From contig NZ_LZZT01000010.1 of assembly GCF_014170305.1 (NCBI RefSeq), positions 124,001-188,000 on the forward strand: a stretch of 64,000 nucleotides of DNA, given 5' to 3'. Position 1 is the stretch's first letter, and each line of letters starts with the position of its first letter. The notes under the pieces are model-generated. The model was not told the DNA's origin and ran no database searches. It worked only from the letters and a program-made list of their open reading frames with translations. Below, one piece after another: positions 28,962 to 39,883 of this stretch. The stretch is from Achromobacter sp. UMC71. GTDB lineage: Bacteria; Pseudomonadota; Gammaproteobacteria; Burkholderiales; Burkholderiaceae_B. A program made the translations under genes and the position numbers.

Positions 28962-29906
28962 ATGCTTAAACTTATCTTGCGCCGCGTGATCGTCGCGATA
29001 CCGACACTGATACTGGTGTCGATGATCGTCTTCATGCTGCAGAAAATCCTGCCCGGCGACGCGGTGCTGACCATGGCCGGCGAAGAGCGCGATCCCGCCG
29101 TGCTGGACTACCTGCGCGAAAAATACCGCCTGAACGACCCGCTGCCGGTGCAGTACGTGGCCTGGGCGACCCAGGTGGTGCAGGGCGACCTGGGCAAATC
29201 GCTGCGCACCGACGTGCCGGTGACCACGCTCATCGCCCAGAAGCTGCCGGTGACCCTGCAACTGGCGGCGATGGCCATGTTCTTCGCCCTGCTGGTGGGC
29301 ATTCCCATGGGCATCGTGGCGGCCGTGCGCAAGGGCAAGCCGATCGAGATGGGCGCCAATATCGCCGCGCTGTCCGGCATGTCCATCCCCAATTTCTGGC
29401 TCGGCATCATCCTGATCATGGTGGTGTCGGTGCAATGGAAGCTGTTGCCGGCGTCCGGCTACGTCTCGCCATTCGAGGACTTCTGGCTGTCCATCAAGAC
29501 CATGCTGATGCCGGCGCTGGTGCTGTCCACCGCCATCGCTGCCTACCTGATGCGCCATACCCGTTCGGCCATGCTCGAAGCGCTGTCGGCCGATTATGTG
29601 CGCACCGCGCGCGCCAAGGGCGTGTCGCCGCGCCGGGTGGTGCTGCGGCACGCGCTGCGCAATGCCCTGATGCCCATCGTCACCCTGGTGACGCTGCTGT
29701 TCGGCGAGTTGTTGGCGGGCGCCGTGCTGACCGAACAGGTCTTCACGATCCCGGGGTTCGGCAAGCTGGTGGTCGACGCGGTGTTCACGCGCGACTACGC
29801 GGTGGTGCAGGGCGTGGTGCTCTGCGTCGCGGTCGGGTTCATCCTGATGAACCTGCTGGCCGACATCCTGTACATCCTGGTCAATCCCCGCCTGAGGCAC
29901 TCATGA
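28962..29906 (+). CDS. Peptide ABC transporter permease (DppB/GsiC type)
   Basis: A 314-residue inner-membrane permease with six predicted membrane helices. It shows the DppB-type start (LKLILRRVIVAIPTLILVS) and the cytoplasmic EAA loop (DYVRTARAKGVSPRRVVLRHALRNA) that docks the ATPase. Start ATG 28962 is chosen over the frame opening at 28917 because it begins at the usual MLKxxxRR motif. Its stop overlaps the next gene by 4 bases. Confidence 0.9.
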   Translation: MLKLILRRVIVAIPTLILVSMIVFMLQKILPGDAVLTMAGEERDPAVLDYLREKYRLNDPLPVQYVAWATQVVQGDLGKSLRTDVPVTTLIAQKLPVTLQLAAMAMFFALLVGIPMGIVAAVRKGKPIEMGANIAALSGMSIPNFWLGIILIMVVSVQWKLLPASGYVSPFEDFWLSIKTMLMPALVLSTAIAAYLMRHTRSAMLEALSADYVRTARAKGVSPRRVVLRHALRNALMPIVTLVTLLFGELLAGAVLTEQVFTIPGFGKLVVDAVFTRDYAVVQGVVLCVAVGFILMNLLADILYILVNPRLRHS

Positions 29907-30777
29907 GCGCACTTCCTGCAACGGCCGCTGCCGTCACGCCGCCCCGCAGCCGCAATCGCGCCTGGGGCAAATTCAAACGCAACCACGTGGCCATGCTGGG
30001 CCTGGGCATCGTCGCGTTCTTCGTGCTGCTGGCGCTGCTGGCGCCGCTGATCGCCAACCACGATCCGTTCCAGACCAGCTTCACGACCATCCGCCGCGCG
30101 CCGTCGGCGTCGTACTGGCTGGGCACCGATGAACTGGGCCGCGACATCTTCAGCCGCATGGTCTATGGCGCGCGCGCCTCGCTGATGGCCGGCCTGGTGT
30201 CGGTGCTGATCGCGCTGGCCGTGGGCGTGCCGTTCGGCCTGGCTGCCGGCTATTTCGGCGGCTGGACCGACAGCTGCATCTCGCGCGCCACCGAAGCGCT
30301 GCTGGCGATTCCTTTCCTGATCCTGGCCATCGCGCTGGCGGCCTTCCTGGGGCCCAGCCTGATCAACGCCATGATTGCCATCGGCGTGTCCGCGGCGCCC
30401 AAGTTCGTGCGGCTGACGCGCGGCCAGGTGCTGGCCGTGAAAAACGAAGACTACGTCCAGAGCGCCCGCGCGCTGGGCGCCTCGGACTTGCGCATCATCG
30501 CCCGGCACGTGTTCCCCAACGTCATGCCGCCGCTGATCGTGCAGGCCACCATCACCATCGCCACGGCCATCATCGCCGAGGCCAGCCTGTCGTTCCTGGG
30601 CCTGGGCCTGCAGCCGCCGAACCCTTCGTGGGGCTCGATGCTGAACACCGCCAAGAACTTCATGACCCAGGCGCCCTGGATGTCGATCTTCCCCGGATCG
30701 GCCATTTTCCTGGTGGTGCTGGGCTTCAATCTGCTGGGCGACGGGCTGCGCGATGCGCTGGATCCCCGTCAGGAAAA

Positions 30778-30781
<4 letters not shown>
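29903..30781 (+). CDS. Peptide ABC transporter permease (DppC/GsiD type)
   Basis: A 292-residue permease, the second half of the membrane channel. The N-terminus carries the DppC pattern W-x-x-F-x-x-N-x-x-A before the first helix, then HDPF and the [20 protein letters not shown] block. The EAA loop is [20 protein letters not shown]. It starts at ATGA, overlapping the previous stop. Its own stop overlaps the ATPase start at 30778 in the same way. Confidence 0.9.
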
Positions 30782-32655
<1,874 letters not shown>

Positions 32656-32694
32656 TCCGCCTGATCCCGCCGCCGGTTCGTCCGGCGACGTCCC

Positions 32695-32726
32695 AACGCG
32701 GCCGGACATTCATCCGGCCGCGTTTT
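32695..32726 (+). terminator. Intrinsic terminator after the ABC transporter operon
   Basis: A perfect 12-bp stem (32695-32706 with 32713-32724, loop CATTCA) runs into TTTT and a further T-rich stretch, 39 bases past the operon's last stop. Confidence 0.85.
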
Positions 32727-32903
32727 GCTTGGTTTTGCGGAGGTTGCGCCGCGGAGGTGGCCCGGCGCATGCCGCCGTGAACTTCGCTTCGCTATGAAAC
32801 AAATATATCGGGGTAATCATTAATGGATCAAACGTTTCATTAGCCCCTACCATGGACGCCGTGGTCGAGCCTGAGGCCGGCCGGGATGATCCAGGGGGAA
32901 TCC

Positions 32904-33887
32904 ATGTTGCACCGATATGTGAAACGTTGTGCCGCGCTGCTGTCCATCGGCGGGGCATTCTTGCTGGCGCCGACCAGTCATGCGCAGGACTATCCGTCGC
33001 GGCCGATCCGGCTGGTGGTGCCGTCGGCCGCGGGCGGTTCGCCCGACACGGTGATGCGCCTGCTGGCGCAAGAGGTGGGCAAGCGGCTGGGGCAAACGCT
33101 GGTGGTCGAAAACAAACCAGGTTCGTCCGGCATCGCCGGCATCCTGGACGTCTACCGCGCCGCGCCCGACGGTTACACGCTGGGCTATGCCAACAACGTC
33201 ACGCTGGCGATCAACCGCAGCACCTTCAGCCAGCTGCCCTACGATCCGCAGAAGCTCACGCCCGTGATCTTCGTGCTGAAGGTCGCCAACGTGCTGGCTG
33301 TCAACCCGGACATGCCGGTAAAGACCCTGCCCGAATTCATCGACTACGTGCGCCAGCATCCCGACAAGGTCACATTCGCTTCGCCCGGCCAGGGCACGTC
33401 CGGCCACCTGACCGGTGAAATGCTGGCGCAGGCGTCATCGCTGCGGATGGTGCACGTGCCGTACCGGGGCAGCCCGGCGGCCACGACCGACGTGATCGGC
33501 GGGCAGGTCGACGCCATCTTCGACAACACCATCAGCATCACGCCGTACATCCGCTCGGGCAAGCTGCGGGCGCTGGCCTCGACCGGCTTGCAGCGTTCGC
33601 CGCAGTTTCCGGACCTGCCCACGGTGGCCGAGGGCGCCTTGCCCGGTTTCGAAGGCGTGGCCTGGGGCGGCATCGTGGCCCCGCCGGGCACGCCGGCCGT
33701 CATCGTCGACCGCCTGAACCGCTGCTTCAACGAGGTGCTGGCCGATCCGGCCGTGCGCGACCGGCTGGTGACCCTGGGCAACGACGAAATCGTCGGTGGC
33801 GCGCCGCAAGCGCTGGCGGACTATGCCGAGAAGGAAACCGTGAAATGGGCCGACGTGGTGCGCGCGGCCAAGTTGCCGGTGCAGTGA
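32904..33887 (+). CDS. Tricarboxylate-type (Bug family) periplasmic binding protein
   Basis: A 327-residue periplasmic binding protein with a signal peptide ending SHA-Q. It has the Bug-family opening YPSRPIRLVVPSAAGGSPDT, the ligand block PDGYTLGYANN and a VPYRGSPAA motif. Start ATG 32904 has AGGGGG just upstream; an earlier ATG at 32886 adds six residues. No TctA/TctB membrane genes are nearby. Orphan Bug proteins are very numerous in Bordetella and Achromobacter, where some serve as extracytoplasmic sensors. The ligand cannot be told from sequence. Confidence 0.9.
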   Translation: MLHRYVKRCAALLSIGGAFLLAPTSHAQDYPSRPIRLVVPSAAGGSPDTVMRLLAQEVGKRLGQTLVVENKPGSSGIAGILDVYRAAPDGYTLGYANNVTLAINRSTFSQLPYDPQKLTPVIFVLKVANVLAVNPDMPVKTLPEFIDYVRQHPDKVTFASPGQGTSGHLTGEMLAQASSLRMVHVPYRGSPAATTDVIGGQVDAIFDNTISITPYIRSGKLRALASTGLQRSPQFPDLPTVAEGALPGFEGVAWGGIVAPPGTPAVIVDRLNRCFNEVLADPAVRDRLVTLGNDEIVGGAPQALADYAEKETVKWADVVRAAKLPVQ

Positions 33888-33939
33888 CGGGGCTGTGCTG
33901 ACGCCGGTGTGGCGGCAGCGCGCGGGCAGGCCTTGCGCG

Positions 33940-34590
33940 TCAGCGCTTTTCCAGCGCCAGTTTCACCCCGAAGGCGATGAACACCGCGCCGGTCATGCGA
34001 TCCAGCCCGCGCATGACCGCGGGCCGCGACAGCCAGCGCGCCAGCGGCCGGGTCGCGGCCACCAGCAGCGCGAACCACGCCACGCCCAGCAGGGCATGAA
34101 TGCCGGCCAGCAGCAGGCTGAAGCGCAGCACATCCGCGCCGGCGGGAATGAACTGCGGCAGGAACGTAATGTAGAACACGCCCACCTTGGGATTGAGCGC
34201 ATTGGTCAGGCAGCCGCGCGCGAACCAGCCGACGGCGCTGGCGCTGGCCGGCGCGGGCGCTGCGGCCGTCTCGCCGGCGCTGGTTGTCTGGCGGCGGCCG
34301 GGCAGGGTGCGCCACAGCAGCTTGGCGCCCAGGTAGAACAGGTACACGGCCGCGCACAGGCGCAAGACGTCGTAGGCCAGCGTGGACACCGCCAGCAGCG
34401 AACCCAGGCCCAGCGCCGCAATCGCGCCCCACAACAGGCAGCCGGCGCAGATTCCCAGGCCAGCCATGAAGGCGCGGCGGCCGCCCTCGACCGCGGCGGT
34501 GCGCAGCACCAGGGCGGTATCCAGCCCCGGCGTGAGGGTCAGGATGGCGGCGGCCAGGGTAAAGGCGAGCAGGGCGGCGGTGGCGGTCAT
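33940..34590 (-). CDS. LysE/RhtB-family amino-acid exporter
   Basis: A 216-residue inner-membrane protein with about six helices. The LysE-family start (LTPGLDTALVLRTAAVEGGRRAFMAGLGICAG, near 19-50) is clear. The second family block (GCLTNALNPKVGVFYITFLPQF) follows after an Ala/Pro-rich loop. Such proteins export amino acids or homoserine lactones. Start ATG 34590 gives the normal short N-terminus. It converges on the Bug gene and is divergent from yaeQ. Confidence 0.88.
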   Translation of the reverse strand: MTATAALLAFTLAAAILTLTPGLDTALVLRTAAVEGGRRAFMAGLGICAGCLLWGAIAALGLGSLLAVSTLAYDVLRLCAAVYLFYLGAKLLWRTLPGRRQTTSAGETAAAPAPASASAVGWFARGCLTNALNPKVGVFYITFLPQFIPAGADVLRFSLLLAGIHALLGVAWFALLVAATRPLARWLSRPAVMRGLDRMTGAVFIAFGVKLALEKR

Positions 34591-34718
34591 GGAATGTTGC
34601 CGTTCAGGAAAGGATCGCCGGCGGCGCACCGGCCAAGGGCGTCAGTGTAGCGCCGGGGCTGCCAGGCGGTATCATGGCGGCCTTCAGCAATTCGCTTTAT
34701 TTCAACGGATTTTTCGCC

Positions 34719-35255
34719 ATGGCCCTGCGCGCCACCATCTACAAGGCCGAGCTCAATGTGGCCGACACCGACCGCCACTACTACGGCAGCCATTCGCTGA
34801 CCGTCGCCCGCCACCCCTCCGAAACCGACGAGCGCCTGATGGTGCGCCTGGTTGCCTACGCGCTGCACGCGCAGGAAGAGTTGGCCTTCACCAAGGGCCT
34901 GAGCGACACCGACGAGCCGGACCTGTGGGTCAAGGACCTGACCGGCGCGGTCAAGCTGTGGATCGAAGTGGGCCAGCCCGAAGAGCGCCGCATCCTGCGC
35001 GCCTGCGGCCGCGCCGACGAGGTGATCGTGTATTGCTACGGCGGTTCGGCCAGCAAGATCTGGTGGGACGGCGTGCGCAACAAGCTCGAGCGCACCCGCA
35101 ACCTCAAGGTCATCAACCTGCCGTCCGATCAGACCCGGGCGCTGGCCAAGCTGGCCGAGCGCACCATGCAGCTGAACGCCAATATCTCGGACGGCATCGT
35201 GTATTTTTCCGCCGACAAGGGCGAGGTCAGCGTCGAGCCCGAGGCCTGGCGCTGA
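34719..35255 (+). CDS. yaeQ: YaeQ family protein
   Basis: A 178-residue cytoplasmic protein of the YaeQ family, which has a restriction-endonuclease-like fold but no proven enzymatic role. Characteristic blocks are MALRATIYKAELNVADTDRHYY, EPDLWVKDLTGAVKLWIEVG and SKIWWDGVRNKL. Start ATG 34719 is the family start; the frame is open to 34674. It stands alone. Confidence 0.93.
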   Translation: MALRATIYKAELNVADTDRHYYGSHSLTVARHPSETDERLMVRLVAYALHAQEELAFTKGLSDTDEPDLWVKDLTGAVKLWIEVGQPEERRILRACGRADEVIVYCYGGSASKIWWDGVRNKLERTRNLKVINLPSDQTRALAKLAERTMQLNANISDGIVYFSADKGEVSVEPEAWR

Positions 35256-35364
35256 AGCGTCAACGGGAACGGCCCCGTGGCGCGGGCACGACGCCGACCC
35301 CCGCCGGTTGTTGAAAAATAGTGCATCGCAACAAAAAACACGTGCAAAGCGCACGGACCGGATT

Positions 35365-35384
35365 TATATTACGACCATCATATT
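35365..35384. promoter_or_regulatory. Candidate TetR operator in front of the tetR gene
   Basis: Matches the perfect palindrome at 36046-36065 in 16 of 20 positions, with its right arm CATCATATT identical. It overlaps a TATATT that could be the -10 and lies 15 bases before the tetR ATG, so it is placed for autorepression. Confidence 0.6.
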
Positions 35385-35399
35385 CAAGGAGTCCCGATC

Positions 35400-35999
35400 A
35401 TGGCCGGCCCCGTCTCCCGCAAAGAGATCTCCCACGAGCGCATCGTGGAAGCGGCCGCGCGCGCGATCCGGCGCGAAGGGTATGCCGGCGTGGGCGTGGC
35501 TGATGTCATGAAGGAAGCCGGGCTGACGCACGGCGGTTTCTACGCGCATTTCCCGTCGCGCGACGCCATGCTGGCGGCCGCGATGGAGCGTGCCGGCCGC
35601 GATGGCGCCGCCCGCATGGCGCAAAGCATGGCGCGCCGCCGGGCCGAAGGCGCCAGCCCGCTGCGCGCCCTGGTCGACAGCTATCTATCGGAAAAGATGC
35701 TGGTCAGCTGCGAGCTCGGTTGCCCGGTATCCGCGCTGGCCTCCGAAATGCCGCGCCAGTCGGCCGAATTGCGGGAAGTCTCCGCCGTCCGGGTGCTGGG
35801 GCTGGTGCAGGCGGTGCGGCAAGTGCTGCCTGCCGGTGCCGGCGAGCACGCGGCCATGGCCATCACCAGCAACCTGGTGGGCGCCATGCAGCTGGCCCGC
35901 GCCCTGGGCGACAACGCGCAGGGCAGGCAGATGCTGGAGGCCGCCCGCAAGTCCATCCTGGATCAATACGACACTGAAGCCCGGCAAGCGTCCCATTGA
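35400..35999 (+). CDS. TetR-family transcriptional repressor
   Basis: A 199-residue repressor. The N-terminal helix-turn-helix (about 12-57) contains GYAGVGVADVMKEAGLTHGGFYAHFPSRDAML, typical of the branch controlling oxidoreductase and efflux genes. The C-terminal half is a ligand-binding helical bundle with a Cys pair (SCELGCP) near residue 102. AAGGAG lies 9 bases before the ATG. It precedes an SDR gene and an MFS gene on the same strand. Two matching operators bracket the arrangement. Confidence 0.9.
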   Translation: MAGPVSRKEISHERIVEAAARAIRREGYAGVGVADVMKEAGLTHGGFYAHFPSRDAMLAAAMERAGRDGAARMAQSMARRRAEGASPLRALVDSYLSEKMLVSCELGCPVSALASEMPRQSAELREVSAVRVLGLVQAVRQVLPAGAGEHAAMAITSNLVGAMQLARALGDNAQGRQMLEAARKSILDQYDTEARQASH

Positions 36000-36042
36000 C
36001 GCCCGCCAACCCTGGCCGCCGTCCGCGGCCTTTTTAACCGTC

Positions 36043-36071
36043 TTGAATATGATGATCATCATATTTATATA
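36043..36071 (+). promoter_or_regulatory. Promoter and perfect TetR operator for the SDR gene
   Basis: TTGAAT (36043-36048) and TATATA (36066-36071), 17 bases apart, could be -35 and -10. The 20-base perfect palindrome at 36046-36065 (arms AATATGATGA) covers the spacer, the classical position for steric repression. A partial copy lies before tetR. Confidence 0.65.
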
Positions 36072-36125
36072 ACCGGACCCCGTAATGGGCCCTTGCAGCG
36101 CAGCGAAACCCGAAGGAAATCCATC

Positions 36126-36824
36126 ATGCAACTGAAGAACGCAACCGTACTGATCACCGGCGCCAACCGCGGCATCGGCCTGGCATTTGCCCGCGAGGCG
36201 CTGGCCCGCGGCGCCCGCAAGGTCTATGCCGGCGCGCGCGATCCCGCCAGCGTCACGCTGCCAGGCGTGCAGGCCATCAAACTGGACGTCACCCGCGACG
36301 ACGACGTGGCCGCGGCGTCGGCGCTGGCCAGGGACGTGACCCTGGTCATCAACAACGCCGGCATTGCGGACTTTGGCGGTTTCCTGGCCAAGGACAGCAT
36401 CGCATCCGCCCGCCGCCATTTGGAAACCAACCTGATCGGTTCGTTGCGGGTGGCGCAGGCCTTCGCGCCGGCGCTGGCCGCCAACGGGGGCGGGGCGCTG
36501 CTCAATGTGCTGTCCATCGCCAGCTGGATCAACCGGCCGAGCCTGGGCGTGTACGGCATGAGCAAGTCGGCCGCCTGGGCCCTGACCAACGGCCTGCGTC
36601 ACGAACTGCGCGAGCAGGGCACGCAGGTGTTGGCGCTGCATATGGGTTTTGTGGACACCGACCTGACTCGCGACCTGGACGCTCCCAAGCTCAGCCCCGA
36701 TGACGTGGTCAAGCAGGCGTTCGACGCGCTCGAGGCCGGGGCGAAAGAAGTGCTGGCCGACGTGCAGACCCGCCAGGTCAAGCAAGGCCTGTCCGCCGAG
36801 CAGGCTTCCTACCTGCAAGCGTAA
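36126..36824 (+). CDS. Short-chain dehydrogenase/reductase (TetR-controlled)
   Basis: A 232-residue Rossmann-fold oxidoreductase. It has the cofactor motif TGANRGIG near residue 11, NNAG near 80 and the catalytic YGMSK, preceded by a Ser in VLSIASW. The substrate is unknown. Start ATG 36126 has AAGGAA upstream. Its promoter carries a perfect palindrome shared with the neighbouring tetR gene, so it is probably induced by a small molecule that releases TetR. Confidence 0.9.
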   Translation: MQLKNATVLITGANRGIGLAFAREALARGARKVYAGARDPASVTLPGVQAIKLDVTRDDDVAAASALARDVTLVINNAGIADFGGFLAKDSIASARRHLETNLIGSLRVAQAFAPALAANGGGALLNVLSIASWINRPSLGVYGMSKSAAWALTNGLRHELREQGTQVLALHMGFVDTDLTRDLDAPKLSPDDVVKQAFDALEAGAKEVLADVQTRQVKQGLSAEQASYLQA

Positions 36825-36874
36825 CGGGCGCCTATTCAACCGACTATCCCAGCAGCCTCTCCGAGTCTCCCGCC

Positions 36875-38293
36875 ATGCACTCCCATGTACCCTCCGCGGC
36901 GGCCCAGCCCGCCGCCGCGCCGCCCGCGGCCGCTTCCCCCTGGCCGATCTTCTGGATCGCCAGCGTCGCCGTCTTCCTGGTGTCGCTGGACGCGACCATG
37001 CTCTACGCCGCGTTCAGCGCCATGCGCGCCGGCTTTCCCGAGGCCTCGGCCGCCGACATGTCGTGGGTGCTCAACGCTTATACGGTGGTCTACGCGGCCA
37101 TGCTGATTCCGTCGGGCGGCCTGGCCGACACGCATGGGCGCAAGCGCATGTTCATGATCGGCGTGCTGGTGTTCCTGGCGGCGTCGGCCGCTTGCGGCCT
37201 GGCCGGCAACGTGGGCTGGCTGATCGCCGCGCGCGTGGCGCAGGCGGTGGGCGCGGCGCTGCTGACGCCGGCGTCCTTGTCCATCGTGCTGGCGGCGTTC
37301 CCGGCCTCGCAGCGTTCGGTGGCGGTAAGCCTGTGGGGCGCGGTGGCCGGCCTGGCGGCGGCCGTCGGCCCCAGCCTGGGCGCGTTCGTGGTGGACGCCG
37401 CGGGCTGGCCCTGGGCGTTCTACATCAACCTGCCGCTGGGCGCGCTGTCGCTGTGGTTCGGCGCCTCGCGGCTCAAGGAATCGGTGCGGCCCGAGGCGCG
37501 CCGCCGCGTCGACGGCGTGGGCATGGCGTTGTTGATGGTGGGCGTGGGCGCGGTGGCGTTGTCCATCGTGCAGTCCGAATCGCCGTCCTGGACGCGCGGC
37601 GAATTGTGGATGGTGGCGGCCGTGGGGCTGGTGTCGCTGGCGGCCTTCGTGGGCTGGGCGCGCACCACGCCGCATCCGCTGGTGGACCTGGCGCTGTTCA
37701 AGCACCGCACCTACCGCTACGTGAACCTGGCCACGCTCAGCTTCGGCATCGCGTTCGCGATGATGTTCTTCGCGTTCTTCTTCTACATGACGGGCGTCTG
37801 GCACTACAGCCTGCCGCGCGCCGGCCTGGCCGTCACGCCGGGGCCGTTGCTGGTGATGCCGACCGCGATCATCACGGGCAAGCTGGCTGCCCGCATGGGG
37901 CACCGGCCGTTCCTGGTGGGCGGGGCGCTGGTCTACGCGGCCAGCGGCCTGTGGTTCCTGCTGGTGCCGGGCGCCGAACCCGCTTACCTGGCGCACTGGC
38001 TGCCGGGGCTGATCCTGAGCGGGCTGGGTGTGGGCATGGTGCTGCCGTCATTGGCCGGCGCGGCGGTCAACCGCCTGCCGTCGCAGCACTACGCCGTGGG
38101 CAGCGCCGTCAATCAGGCGACGCGCCAGATCGGCGCGGTGCTGGGCGTGGCGCTGACGGTGCTGCTGCTGGGCAAGGGCTCGCTGAGCCATGCCGACTTC
38201 GATCCGCTGTACATCGCGCACGTGGGGCTGGCGTTGCTGACGGCCTTGCTGTGCCTGGCCGTGGATACCCGGCCGCGGCCCGCGCATGCCTGA
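36875..38293 (+). CDS. MFS transporter, DHA2 (14-helix) family
   Basis: A 472-residue inner-membrane exporter of the EmrB/QacA type. After a Pro/Ala-rich start it has the motif-D1 region LDATMLYAAFSAMRAGFP, motif A (GGLADTHGRKRMFMIG) and motif C (GAVAGLAAAVGPSLGAFV), which mark drug/H+ antiporters. It begins 50 bases after the SDR gene on the same strand and may be co-transcribed under TetR control. The substrate is unknown. Confidence 0.9.
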   Translation: MHSHVPSAAAQPAAAPPAAASPWPIFWIASVAVFLVSLDATMLYAAFSAMRAGFPEASAADMSWVLNAYTVVYAAMLIPSGGLADTHGRKRMFMIGVLVFLAASAACGLAGNVGWLIAARVAQAVGAALLTPASLSIVLAAFPASQRSVAVSLWGAVAGLAAAVGPSLGAFVVDAAGWPWAFYINLPLGALSLWFGASRLKESVRPEARRRVDGVGMALLMVGVGAVALSIVQSESPSWTRGELWMVAAVGLVSLAAFVGWARTTPHPLVDLALFKHRTYRYVNLATLSFGIAFAMMFFAFFFYMTGVWHYSLPRAGLAVTPGPLLVMPTAIITGKLAARMGHRPFLVGGALVYAASGLWFLLVPGAEPAYLAHWLPGLILSGLGVGMVLPSLAGAAVNRLPSQHYAVGSAVNQATRQIGAVLGVALTVLLLGKGSLSHADFDPLYIAHVGLALLTALLCLAVDTRPRPAHA

Positions 38294-38324
38294 ACGCGCG
38301 GCGGGCGCGCGCCCCGCCGCAATG

Positions 38325-38948
38325 TCAGCGCGGGGTGCGCTGGTGCGGCACCAGCGGCGGCGCCTGGCGGCCGGCGATCAGTTTCCAGAAGTCCGGCAGG
38401 AAGCATTCCGCCACCAGCAGCGGCTGGCCCTGGCGCCAGAACACCGAACGGCGGGCCCAGACGCGGTCCGCGTCCTGGCCGCGTCCGCCGGCCGCCAGCG
38501 CTGTGGCGGCGGTGGCGTGGAACGGCACGGGCGAGGCCAGGCGGCGGCAGGCGAACGGCGAACGGATGACGGTGCTGTCGTGATAAAGCATGTCGGCCAG
38601 CGGCCGCGTCAACAGCCGGCGCATGCCTTGCCAGGCGCCGTGCGAAGCGCGCAGCGGCGTCAGGCTGCGCGCCGGCACGCTGTCCACGCCATTGACGGAC
38701 ATCAGCACCTCGCGCACCCAGACGGGCGAGCCGGGCGCGATGCGCATGGCGCGGGCTTCGTCAGCCGGCGCGCCGGTGGCGTATTCGGCCAGCACCCGCA
38801 GGCGCACCTGGCCGACCTGGCGCAGGCCGGCGGTCAGTGCGCCGGGACGGAACAGCCAATGGCGCTGGGCCAGCGACAGGACGGGCGGCGCGCCGGCCAG
38901 CCAGCCGGTCGCCAGGGGAGGGTGATGTGCTGCTGCTAGGTTCATCAT
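38325..38948 (-). CDS. ubiC: Chorismate--pyruvate lyase
   Basis: A 207-residue cytoplasmic enzyme that converts chorismate to 4-hydroxybenzoate and pyruvate, the first committed step of ubiquinone synthesis. Family features are [18 protein letters not shown], the REVLMSVNG block with the active-site arginine region, and the C-terminal [23 protein letters not shown]. Two adjacent ATGs (38948 and 38945) are possible. ubiA does not follow. It converges on the MFS gene and is divergent from the pseudouridine synthase. Confidence 0.88.
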   Translation of the reverse strand: MMNLAAAHHPPLATGWLAGAPPVLSLAQRHWLFRPGALTAGLRQVGQVRLRVLAEYATGAPADEARAMRIAPGSPVWVREVLMSVNGVDSVPARSLTPLRASHGAWQGMRRLLTRPLADMLYHDSTVIRSPFACRRLASPVPFHATAATALAAGGRGQDADRVWARRSVFWRQGQPLLVAECFLPDFWKLIAGRQAPPLVPHQRTPR

Positions 38949-39062
38949 GGCTGCGTATTATGCCAAGGGGCGTGCGCGGATTCGCGCCCCGGACCTGTGG
39001 CCGATTGCCGCAGGGGGGCGCGACGGCGATGCGCGCGGCGGGCTCCGCATACAATACCGCCC

Positions 39063-39794
39063 ATGGAAAAAGTACGAATCTCCAAGCTCATGTCCGAGCG
39101 TGGACTCTGTTCGCGCCGCGAGGCCGACAGCTATATCGAACGCGGCTGGGTCCGGGTCGACGGCGAAGTGGTGTCCGAGCTGGGCGCCAAGGCGTTTCCG
39201 GACCAGGTCATCACGCTGGAACGCGCGGCGCAGGCGCGCCAGACTTCCCGCGTCACCATCCTGATCAACAAGCCTGTGGGCTACGTCTCGGGCCAGGCCG
39301 AAAAAGGCTACACGCCCGCCGTCGCCCTGATCGACGCGCGTTCGCGCTTTGCCGGCTGCCGCAGCCCGCAGCGCTTCGAACGCGGTCACCTGGACGGGCT
39401 GGCGGTGGCCGGGCGCCTGGACATCGACTCGCAGGGTCTTTTGGTGCTGACGCAGGACGGCCGCATCGCCAAGCATCTGATCGGCGAGGACTCCAGCGTC
39501 GACAAGGAATACCTGGTGCGGGTGCAGGGAGAGCTGTCCGACAACGGCCTGGCGCTGCTCAACCACGGCCTGTCGCTGGACGGCAAGGCGCTCAAGCCCG
39601 CCCACGTGCGCTGGCAGAACCACGACCAGTTGCGCTTCGTGCTGCGCGAAGGCAAGAAGCGCCAGATCCGCCGCATGTGCGAACTGGTGGGGCTGAAAGT
39701 GGTGGGGCTCAAGCGCGTGCGCATCGGCCGGGTGTCGCTGGGCGACCTGCCGCTGGGGCAATGGCGCTATCTGCGCGACGACGAACGCTTCTAG
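39063..39794 (+). CDS. rluF: 23S rRNA pseudouridine synthase, RsuA/RluF type
   Basis: A 243-residue RNA-modifying enzyme. The N-terminal S4 RNA-binding domain (1 to about 60) is followed by the synthase domain with catalytic Asp120 in [14 protein letters not shown]. The closing block is [27 protein letters not shown]. The combination fits RluF, which modifies the U2604 region of 23S rRNA; RluE or RsuA are less likely because of the S4 domain and the spacing. Start ATG 39063. Confidence 0.85.
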   Translation: MEKVRISKLMSERGLCSRREADSYIERGWVRVDGEVVSELGAKAFPDQVITLERAAQARQTSRVTILINKPVGYVSGQAEKGYTPAVALIDARSRFAGCRSPQRFERGHLDGLAVAGRLDIDSQGLLVLTQDGRIAKHLIGEDSSVDKEYLVRVQGELSDNGLALLNHGLSLDGKALKPAHVRWQNHDQLRFVLREGKKRQIRRMCELVGLKVVGLKRVRIGRVSLGDLPLGQWRYLRDDERF

Positions 39795-39883
39795 GCGCGG
39801 CGCGCATATGCCGCGCGCCGTGTGCACCAGCGCGGGGCGTGGCCAAGTCTCAAAAAACTTTTCAGTCTGTTTCCGAACCGCCT

